Assembly (NCBI GenBank): GCA_029266635.1
Contig: JAQSWM010000007.1
Coordinates: 1 to 64,000 of the forward strand
Reading direction: 5' to 3'
Length of the DNA stretch: 64,000 nt
Source: Sphingobacteriaceae bacterium
GTDB lineage: Bacteria; Bacteroidota; Bacteroidia; Sphingobacteriales; Sphingobacteriaceae
This document shows, piece by piece, positions 9,341-15,438 of this stretch (position 1 is its first letter; every line of letters begins with the position of its first letter). The notes below the pieces were generated by a model. The model was not told the DNA's origin, made no database searches, and was given only the letters and a program-made list of their open reading frames with translations. Both the position numbers and the translations under genes were made by a program.

Positions 9341-9772
9341 TTAGAGCACAAAAAGTTTCAGCATTTTCTTGCCATAGTCAATCACCGCTTTATGATCCAT
9401 CAGTATATCGCCACCTATTACGCCGATTACTTTAGGCAGGCCCAGCTGTTCATAAGCATAATTTATGCTTGACAGATCTATTACTGCTGCTTCAAAGCCG
9501 CTGATGACGAGCGTGCCGATGGCGATTTCTGGTAGGACAACAGTGAAGCTTTCCATAGAGTTTGTGCCGAGGCCTGTAGATACCCTGTCGCTGAGACGGA
9601 TTATGCTGACTTCGCCGTTCAGTTCCATGATTGTTGATTTATCGAATACGGTTTTAGAAGCGCCAGTATCCAAAACTGCCTTGAAGGATTGCCCATAAAC
9701 AACAACTTCCACCAAAAGGTGGAAGCCGTCGTCGTGAAGATTTAATACTTCTAAAGGTATTTTCGTTATCAA
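9341..9772 (-). CDS. Retropepsin-like aspartic protease
   Basis: A single-domain protein of 143 residues with the aspartic protease signature FKAVLDTGASKTVF (Asp35-Thr-Gly-Ala) and a C-terminal hydrophobic-Gly segment (VIGVIGGDILMDHKAVIDY) that fits the second conserved element of retropepsins. It has one catalytic Asp motif, so it would act as a homodimer. No signal peptide is seen, so it is probably cytosolic. It starts one base after the mdh stop codon on the same strand and is probably co-transcribed with mdh. Its substrate is unknown. Confidence 0.8.
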   Translation of the reverse strand: MITKIPLEVLNLHDDGFHLLVEVVVYGQSFKAVLDTGASKTVFDKSTIMELNGEVSIIRLSDRVSTGLGTNSMESFTVVLPEIAIGTLVISGFEAAVIDLSSINYAYEQLGLPKVIGVIGGDILMDHKAVIDYGKKMLKLFVL

Positions 9773-9773
9773 T

Positions 9774-10712
9774 TTAGATGATGTTCGAATCTGATAAAAC
9801 TTTATTCATGTTCCTTACAGCATCAGCGCTCTTGTTAAATTCAGCTTGCTCTGCATCGCTCAATTTGAAGTCGACAATTTTTTCCCACCCATTACGTCCT
9901 AGGACTACCGGTACCACTAATGAGATGTCTTTTTGACCGTACTCGCCATCCAATGCTACGCCGCAAGAAATCAGCCTTTTCTCGTCACGCACAATGCTCT
10001 CTACCATCGCCAAAGTGCCGGCTCCGGGAGCATACCATGCAGAGGTTCCAATCAGTTTGGTGAGAGTAGCACCACCAACCATAGTTGCTGCAACAATTTT
10101 GTCTTGCTGTTCCTGGCTTAAAAACTGGGTCACCGGAATGCTGTTCCATGTTGCATGTTTGATCAGCGGGATCATAGTAGTGTCGCCGTGACCGCCAATT
10201 ACTACGGCATTCAGGTCGGCAGGAGAGCAGCCCAACTCCTGGCTGAGGTAATACTTGAAACGTGCAGAATCTAGCGCTCCGCCCATGCCTATGATTTTAT
10301 TTTTAGGCATGCCTGACGTCTTCAATGTTAGATAATTCATCGTATCCATCGGGTTCGATACCACGATGATGATAGTTTCGGGCGAGTGCTTAAGAATATT
10401 TTCGGTTACCTGTTTGACGATGCCGGCGTTTGTTCCTATCAATTCTTCCCTGGTCATCCCCGGTTTGCGGGGAAGGCCTGAGGTAATTACAACAACTTCA
10501 GAACCCGCAGTGGCTGCGTAGTCATTAGTTACTCCTTTTACTTTCGTGTCGAAGCCAAGAAGGGCAGCCGTTTGCATCATGTCAATGGCTTTGCCTTCTG
10601 CAAAACCTTCTCGTATGTCAAGAAGGATCAGTTCGTGTGCTAGTTCTTTCCTGGCAATGTTATCAGCGCAAGTTGCGCCTACGGCTCCTGCGCCTACTAT
10701 AGTAATTTTCAT
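9774..10712 (-). CDS. mdh: Malate dehydrogenase
   Basis: Interconverts malate and oxaloacetate with NAD in the citric acid cycle. The 312-residue protein has the Rossmann glycine motif GAGAVGATC at 7-15, the substrate-loop arginines (LPRKPGMTREEL), the Asn in VVSNPMDTMNY, and the catalytic His in IGGHGDTTM. The sequence is the LDH-like MDH type, with Arg in the mobile loop (PRKPGM) where lactate dehydrogenases carry Gln. Length is normal for the family. The retropepsin-like gene follows after one base. Confidence 0.95.
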   Translation of the reverse strand: MKITIVGAGAVGATCADNIARKELAHELILLDIREGFAEGKAIDMMQTAALLGFDTKVKGVTNDYAATAGSEVVVITSGLPRKPGMTREELIGTNAGIVKQVTENILKHSPETIIIVVSNPMDTMNYLTLKTSGMPKNKIIGMGGALDSARFKYYLSQELGCSPADLNAVVIGGHGDTTMIPLIKHATWNSIPVTQFLSQEQQDKIVAATMVGGATLTKLIGTSAWYAPGAGTLAMVESIVRDEKRLISCGVALDGEYGQKDISLVVPVVLGRNGWEKIVDFKLSDAEQAEFNKSADAVRNMNKVLSDSNII

Positions 10713-10927
10713 GTGGCTTGAATTTAGAATGGATGGCCGAAGTTAATAAAATAGCATTTCATAAGAAATTTTTCGGACTCAATCATATTTACAGCCTCGT
10801 GCCGTTTTAGCGATGAAATTAAAATAAAAGTGAACATTGATCCCTGTGTTGCGTTATAAGGGAACCTTTCGGATACTTAGTAAGAAATAGCGTGGTCTTT
10901 AGGCTATGACTTGCTTTTAGGCACTTT

Positions 10928-10958
10928 TTTGTTAGGGCACAGATTTTTCCCATATTTG
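10928..10958 (+). promoter_or_regulatory. Possible promoter of the WecA-like gene
   Basis: TTTG at 10928-10931, a 19-bp spacer, then CATATTTG at 10951-10958, one mismatch from the Bacteroidetes TAnnTTTG element. It lies only 10 bp before the ATG at 10969, so the 5' leader would be very short. The rest of the divergent 256-bp gap between mdh and this gene shows nothing else recognisable. Confidence 0.35.
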
Positions 10959-10968
10959 TAAATTAAAT

Positions 10969-12075
10969 ATGATGCTAGAACTACTCAACTCTTCAGAACC
11001 ACTATTTTATATCACGGTGGCTTTGTTGGCTTTGGTACTCGTAATACTCTCCATCCCCTCAATAATTCACGTAGCAAACCAGCGAGGCCTTTTTGACGAT
11101 ATTGATGTTGAAAGAAAGGAGCATACTCTTGGAATTGCCCGCTTGGGTGGGGTAGCCATATTCTGCAGCTTCATGATTACCATTTTGCTTGTAACCCGGA
11201 TGGGGGAAAGCAATGGTGTCCATTATTTGCTAACATCGACCATGATCCTGTTTGCTGTTGGCTTGAAAGATGATTTATGGGGTGTGAACCCAAGCACCAA
11301 GTTTGCAATGCAGTTTATAATCTCCGTTATAATGGTGCTGCTTGCTGATGTTCGCCTTACCAGCCTGTATAGCGTGTTTGGAGTGCATGAGTTACCCTAT
11401 GCTGTGAGCGTTATCCTGTCTATCGTGGTGATAATGTTCATCACCAATGCTTTCAATTTGATCGACGGAATTGATGGTCTCGCGGGAACTACAGGACTGG
11501 TTGTGACATTAACTTTCGGATTGATTTTTGCGCACATGCATCAGATCAGCCTTGCTGCTATTTCTTTTGCCTTAGCGGGCACATGTGTAGGCTTTCTACG
11601 CTACAATCTTACACCTGCGAGGATATTTATGGGGGATACTGGCTCGCTGTTGATTGGTTTTGTGTCGGCTGTACTTGCCATCAGATTTATTGAACTAAAC
11701 AATGTGGCTACGGTGCCAGATGTGGTCTATACCTCTGCGCCATCAATCGCCGTAGCTGTTTTGATTGGACCTATCTTTGACGCAGTGCGGGTTTTCATAT
11801 TGCGGATATTAAAGAAGGGCTCACCATTTGTAGCAGATCGTAACCATGTTCACCACCGCATGTTGTACATCGGCTTTAACCACTTACAGACTACGTTCTT
11901 CCTCATGCTGTTCAATGTGCTTATGATCTTTACAGCACTGTCTTTACGTGGTATCGGTAACTTTATCCTCATCGGCATATTGTTCCTGATCTGTATGCTC
12001 TTCAATGCATTCCTTACCTTCTTTGTTCGGTCTAAAGACAGAAGAAGCTATCGCTTTGTGAATTTTCTCTGGTAA
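10969..12075 (+). CDS. WecA/MraY-family undecaprenyl-phosphate sugar-1-phosphate transferase
   Basis: A polytopic membrane enzyme of glycosyltransferase family 4 (368 residues) that would load a HexNAc-1-phosphate onto undecaprenyl phosphate for surface polysaccharide synthesis. It shows the family hallmarks: a first cytoplasmic loop (NQRGLFDDIDVERKEH, then RLGGVAIF), GLKDDLWGV, the catalytic NAFNLIDGIDGLAG, RIFMGDTGSLLIGF, and the C-terminal HVHHRML motif typical of WecA rather than MraY. About ten hydrophobic segments are visible. No polysaccharide cluster is adjacent, so the sugar and final product cannot be named. Confidence 0.88.
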   Translation: MMLELLNSSEPLFYITVALLALVLVILSIPSIIHVANQRGLFDDIDVERKEHTLGIARLGGVAIFCSFMITILLVTRMGESNGVHYLLTSTMILFAVGLKDDLWGVNPSTKFAMQFIISVIMVLLADVRLTSLYSVFGVHELPYAVSVILSIVVIMFITNAFNLIDGIDGLAGTTGLVVTLTFGLIFAHMHQISLAAISFALAGTCVGFLRYNLTPARIFMGDTGSLLIGFVSAVLAIRFIELNNVATVPDVVYTSAPSIAVAVLIGPIFDAVRVFILRILKKGSPFVADRNHVHHRMLYIGFNHLQTTFFLMLFNVLMIFTALSLRGIGNFILIGILFLICMLFNAFLTFFVRSKDRRSYRFVNFLW

Positions 12076-12135
12076 CTATCGGCTGTCCATTTTAGCTGTT
12101 CAAACTTTTTTCTGCTCGTTTGTTGTAATGTGATT

Positions 12136-13197
12136 ATGACAGATACAGAGCAACTCCTCGAAGAAAATAATCTTGTATATGCAAGCGATTCCATGCCTGG
12201 CATTCGCCGGGAGCGGGGAGAAGACGGCTTTGTTTACTTTAAAAGCAAAGGTAAGCAGGTGAGCGACGAAAAAACGCTGCTCAGAATTAGGAAGATGGTT
12301 TTGCCCCCCGCCTGGGAAAATGTGTGGATTGCCCCGAAAGCAAACGCACACCTTCAGGCAACGGGTGTAGATCAGGCGGGAAGAAAGCAATACCGTTATC
12401 ACACTGCCTGGTGCCAGTCGCGAAATGAAAGCAAATATTATCGGCTGTTGGAGTTTGGTAAAACACTGCCTCAGATCCGGAAGCACCTTCAAAAAGATAT
12501 CCGTAGGAGGGAACTGGACGAGCGGAAGGTGCTTGCTATTTCGGTAAGCCTTATGCAAAAGACACTCATCCGCGTAGGCAACGAATCATACAAGCAACTG
12601 TACGGTTCTTACGGGCTAAGCACACTTCGCGATAAGCACGTTAAGGTTGATGGCAGTAAGCTAAAGCTCTCGTTCAAAGGCAAAAAGGGAGTAATGCACG
12701 ATATTGACCTGAATGACAGTAATCTTGCCAGGCTGGTGAAAAAGTGTCGCGATATTCCCGGGCAGGAGCTCTTTCAATATTATACAGAGTCGGGCGAGCG
12801 GCGCTCTATCGATTCTGGGATGGTGAACCGGTACATTAAAGATATTACCTGCTGTGATTTTAGCGCAAAGGACTTCCGCACCTGGGCCGGAACTATGGAG
12901 GCTTTGCGTGAATATTCTACATATGAGTTTCCTGAAAATGAAACCAAGCGCAAGAAAATAACTATAGCAGTTTTAGATGAGGTGGCTTCGAAGCTTGGCA
13001 ACACCCGCAGTGTGTGTAAAAAGTATTACGTATTTCCTGCACTGGTGGAGGCTTACGAAGATGGCTCGCTCATGCCTTACCTCAAAAAGATTAAGAACAA
13101 TTCGCTGTTGGCGGCTGATGAAGGCTTGAATGCCGATGAAAAGGTGCTGTTAAACTTCCTCAAGGCAGAGCGGAAGAAACGTGAGCTGAGCAAGTGA
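12136..13197 (+). CDS. DNA topoisomerase IB (poxvirus/eukaryote type)
   Basis: Relaxes supercoiled DNA by transient single-strand cleavage with a 3'-phosphotyrosine link. Numbering from the GTG at 12130 (the ATG at 12136 is the likelier start and gives 353 residues): catalytic Arg148 in LIRVGNESY, Lys169 in STLRDKHVKV, Arg250 in DFRTWAGT and the nucleophile Tyr300 in VCKKYYVFPALV. The N-terminal domain (GFVYFKSKGKQV, then VLPPAWENVWIAP) matches the bacterial TopIB N terminus. TopIB is scattered among bacteria and is not essential. The gene stands alone between a membrane transferase and the opposite-strand dtd. Confidence 0.93.
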   Translation: MTDTEQLLEENNLVYASDSMPGIRRERGEDGFVYFKSKGKQVSDEKTLLRIRKMVLPPAWENVWIAPKANAHLQATGVDQAGRKQYRYHTAWCQSRNESKYYRLLEFGKTLPQIRKHLQKDIRRRELDERKVLAISVSLMQKTLIRVGNESYKQLYGSYGLSTLRDKHVKVDGSKLKLSFKGKKGVMHDIDLNDSNLARLVKKCRDIPGQELFQYYTESGERRSIDSGMVNRYIKDITCCDFSAKDFRTWAGTMEALREYSTYEFPENETKRKKITIAVLDEVASKLGNTRSVCKKYYVFPALVEAYEDGSLMPYLKKIKNNSLLAADEGLNADEKVLLNFLKAERKKRELSK

Positions 13198-13214
13198 GCC
13201 CTTCATCTTTGTCC

Positions 13215-13667
13215 TTACTCCTTATTCTTTGAATCCATCACTATCGTCACCGGCCCATCATTCAGCAGGCTCACTTTCATGTCTGCACCGAATATCCCGG
13301 TAGCTATCGGCTTTCTCAAGTTGCGCTCAAGCGATTTGATCATCAATTCGTAAAGCGGGATGGCTTTGTCCGGTTTGGCAGCACGAATAAAGGAGGGGCG
13401 GTTGCCCTTTTTGGTTTGAGCGAATAAGGTGAATTGGGAAATAAGAAGGACGTTCCCGTTCACATCAGCTAAAGATTTGTTCATCAAACCGTCTTCATCT
13501 CCGAAAATTCGCATGCCTACAATCTTCTGAGCCAGCCATTCCACGTCGGCCTCTGTGTCGGCATCTTCAATGCCCAGCAAGACAAGGAAACCGGTAGAAA
13601 TATTTCCTGTGGCTAAATCGTTTACAACTACAGATGCCTCGCTTACCCGCTGAATAACTGCTCTCAT
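13215..13667 (-). CDS. dtd: D-aminoacyl-tRNA deacylase
   Basis: Removes D-amino acids wrongly attached to tRNAs. It is 150 residues, the usual length, with the N terminus MRAVIQRVSEASVVV and both active-site signatures: SQFTLFAQ in the middle and NDGPVTIVMDS at the C terminus, which includes the cross-subunit Gly-Pro element. It starts directly after the rsgA stop codon and is probably the last gene of the minus-strand cluster that begins with the toxin-antitoxin pair. Confidence 0.96.
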   Translation of the reverse strand: MRAVIQRVSEASVVVNDLATGNISTGFLVLLGIEDADTEADVEWLAQKIVGMRIFGDEDGLMNKSLADVNGNVLLISQFTLFAQTKKGNRPSFIRAAKPDKAIPLYELMIKSLERNLRKPIATGIFGADMKVSLLNDGPVTIVMDSKNKE

Positions 13668-14588
13668 TTATGCCCGTGTATCTTGTCCGTGGTAAATACT
13701 CAAATAACTGTCATATCGCGACGGAGCAATTTCGCCTTCTTCAACAGCATCCAGAACTGCACATCCCGGCTCGTTGATATGCCTGCAATTATGGAAGCGA
13801 CAGTCACCCATCCGTTCACGCATCTCAGGGAAGAAGTGGCCGAGCTCTTGTTTTTCGATGTTCACAATTCCCAGTTCTCTTATTCCTGGCGTATCAATTA
13901 AAAATCCGCCGAAAGGCAGAACAAACATCTCCGCGAAAGTGGTGGTATGCATTCCTTTATCGTGCCACTCAGAAATCTCTGTAGTACGCAGTTTAAGCTC
14001 AGGCAATATTTGATTTATCAGGCTTGACTTCCCAACGCCCGAGTGCCCCGAGAATAAAGTAGTTTTGTCCTTCAGCGCATCTTTGATCTGATCAATATTC
14101 ATCCCCTTCAAAGCCGAAACTTCAAAGCATGGGTAGCCGATTTCTTCATACAGATCCCGATAATCTTTTAATACTTCCAGCCCTTCATCGCTGAAAAGAT
14201 CGAGTTTATTAAACACCAGCGCTGCGGGAATGCCGTACGCTTCGGCAGTAACTAAAAATCTATCGATAAACCCCAGGGAAGTGCGGGGCGAGGCGAGGGT
14301 AACAATCAGAAACGCCTGGTCCATGTTGGAGGCTATGATTTGCCCCTGTTTGGATAAGTTGATAGATTTACGGATGATATAATTGCGCCGGTCGTGCAAT
14401 TTAGTTATCACTCCGGTTTCCTGCTCCGGCTCCATCTCAAAATCCACCACATCACCCACCGCTATCGGATTTGTGGTGGTTATGCCTTTGATACGGAACT
14501 TTCCCTTGATCCGGCAGTCGTAAGTTCTGCCGCTTTCGGTTAAAACTTGGTACCAGCTTCCGGTAGATTTTGTAATGAGCCCTTGCAT
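13668..14588 (-). CDS. rsgA: Ribosome small-subunit GTPase RsgA
   Basis: A circularly permuted GTPase that acts late in 30S subunit maturation. The 306-residue protein has an N-terminal OB-fold, then the motifs in permuted order: G4 (NKLD), P-loop GHSGVGKSSLINQ, G3 (DTPGIRELG), and the C-terminal zinc site CRFHNCRHINEPGC. It lies 3 bp after the mazF-like stop codon and abuts dtd. A dtd-rsgA neighbourhood is common in Bacteroidetes; the toxin-antitoxin pair just upstream is the unusual part. Confidence 0.96.
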   Translation of the reverse strand: MQGLITKSTGSWYQVLTESGRTYDCRIKGKFRIKGITTTNPIAVGDVVDFEMEPEQETGVITKLHDRRNYIIRKSINLSKQGQIIASNMDQAFLIVTLASPRTSLGFIDRFLVTAEAYGIPAALVFNKLDLFSDEGLEVLKDYRDLYEEIGYPCFEVSALKGMNIDQIKDALKDKTTLFSGHSGVGKSSLINQILPELKLRTTEISEWHDKGMHTTTFAEMFVLPFGGFLIDTPGIRELGIVNIEKQELGHFFPEMRERMGDCRFHNCRHINEPGCAVLDAVEEGEIAPSRYDSYLSIYHGQDTRA

Positions 14589-14591
14589 CCG

Positions 14592-14945
14592 CTATAAATC
14601 TAAAATCACTTTCAGTGCGCTTACAATAGGCTCACGATATTCTTTGTCCAGGCTTCCTAACCGAGACTTGATCTTTCTATTGTCCACCGTTGTTAACTGG
14701 TCGATAACTGCAAAGGAGATTTTTTCTAAGCCATTTGTCTCTGTTGGCAATATCTTGTAACGCAGTAAAGAGGTCTTTTCATATGATTGCGAAGAAAGTG
14801 GTATAACAATGGTAGAAGGATGATTGACCTTGTTCAACCCGTTTGTTTGTATTACAAGTGCAGGGCGTATTTTGCCTGACATTGTACCTCTTGCAGGATT
14901 AAAATCAATGAGGCAAATATCAAGGCGGCTAATAGTCATCGTCAA
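14592..14945 (-). CDS. MazF/PemK-family toxin (mRNA interferase)
   Basis: A 117-residue type II toxin. The N-terminal part reads RLDICLIDFNPARGTMSGKI followed by RPALVIQ, the conserved MazF/PemK front where DLNPTRGSE-like sequence and RP[AV] mark the RNA-binding face; later come TIVIPLSSQ and ISFAVIDQLTTVDNRKI. The family cleaves mRNA at short sequences. It overlaps the upstream antitoxin gene by 17 bp, a typical translational coupling. It sits 3 bp before rsgA, so readthrough into rsgA-dtd is likely. Confidence 0.88.
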   Translation of the reverse strand: MTMTISRLDICLIDFNPARGTMSGKIRPALVIQTNGLNKVNHPSTIVIPLSSQSYEKTSLLRYKILPTETNGLEKISFAVIDQLTTVDNRKIKSRLGSLDKEYREPIVSALKVILDL

Positions 14946-15174
14946 AATCGCTTGTATACGCGTTACTTATCTCTTCATTAATCCGCAAAGATTCATCTCT
15001 AACCAACATGGATTCATACGCTAACTGACGCTCCACCTTTTTACGATTAAGAATGTTGATGTACGTTTCGATTGCATTCTTTATAAATCCATTTCGGCTT
15101 ATTTTGGACTCTTTTGCTGTTACTTCTGCTTTAGCAAAGAGCTCATCATCGAGTTTCAATAATATACTTTTCAT
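14929..15174 (-). CDS. Ribbon-helix-helix antitoxin of the MazF-like toxin
   Basis: An 81-residue protein with an N-terminal ribbon-helix-helix DNA-binding domain (KSILLKLDDELFAKAEVTAK, then SRNGFIKNAIETYI) and an acidic C-terminal tail ending SDFDDDY, which would wrap the toxin. It is first in the operon and overlaps the toxin gene. Such antitoxins repress their own promoter, and the AT-rich repeats at 15185-15220 just upstream are a plausible operator. Confidence 0.87.
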   Translation of the reverse strand: MKSILLKLDDELFAKAEVTAKESKISRNGFIKNAIETYINILNRKKVERQLAYESMLVRDESLRINEEISNAYTSDFDDDY

Positions 15175-15184
15175 GAGGTGTTAA

Positions 15185-15220
15185 GATATATCAAAATTAT
15201 ATATATCATAGGTATATATC
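15185..15220 (-). promoter_or_regulatory. Possible antitoxin operator (repeated TATATC boxes)
   Basis: Three related boxes lie 10-45 bp upstream of the antitoxin start: the palindrome GATATATC (15185-15192), TATATATATC (15198-15207) and GTATATATC (15212-15220). The spacing of about one helical turn fits cooperative binding of ribbon-helix-helix dimers. The assignment is by pattern and position only. Confidence 0.45.
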
Positions 15221-15239
15221 AATTTTTAAACCAACTTTT

Positions 15240-15272
15240 TTTGCAGAAGCAAAAATTTACTGCTTACTTTAC
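15240..15272 (+). promoter_or_regulatory. Possible thr operon promoter
   Basis: TTTG at 15240-15243, a 21-bp spacer and TACTTTAC at 15265-15272, which matches TAnnTTTG except at the last two bases. It would place the transcription start about 40 bp before the leader peptide at 15321, which suits the attenuator downstream. Confidence 0.33.
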
Positions 15273-15320
15273 GCCGTCGTCAGAAAGATGGCAGAATAAA
15301 TGATTTTTAATTCAACAACA

Positions 15321-15368
15321 ATGACCATGACTACTACCACCGGGCGAACTTCGGAGGAGGGTATCTAA
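15321..15368 (+). CDS. thr operon leader peptide (Thr-rich)
   Basis: A 15-codon open frame reading MTMTTTTGRTSEEGI followed by TAA. Six codons are Thr (ACC/ACT), five of them within the first seven, and the last is Ile. This parallels the Thr- and Ile-rich leader of the E. coli thr operon. It lies between a candidate promoter and a strong terminator 70 bp before thrA. Ribosome stalling on the Thr codons when charged tRNA-Thr is scarce would decide which RNA hairpin forms. Confidence 0.78.
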   Translation: MTMTTTTGRTSEEGI

Positions 15369-15406
15369 TGGCATAAAAAACACATAAACCATAAGCGCCT
15401 TCCTCC
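15353..15406 (+). promoter_or_regulatory. Antiterminator hairpin of the thr attenuator
   Basis: The segment GGAGGAGGGT (15353-15362) at the end of the leader-peptide frame can pair with GCCTTCCTCC (15397-15406), ten pairs including two G-U. The second strand is the left arm of the terminator, so the two structures exclude each other. A ribosome stalled on the Thr codons leaves 15353-15362 free and favours this pairing; a ribosome that reaches the stop codon covers it and favours the terminator. Confidence 0.68.
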
Positions 15407-15430
15407 ACAAGAGGAAGGCGCTTTTTTTTT
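15393..15430 (+). terminator. Attenuator terminator upstream of thrA
   Basis: A perfect 13-bp stem (AAGCGCCTTCCTC with GAGGAAGGCGCTT), a 5-base loop CACAA and a T run, ending 8 bp before the thrA ATG. No gene ends here, so the terminator must act on the thr operon transcript itself. Confidence 0.88.
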
Positions 15431-15438
15431 GAAAAAAA

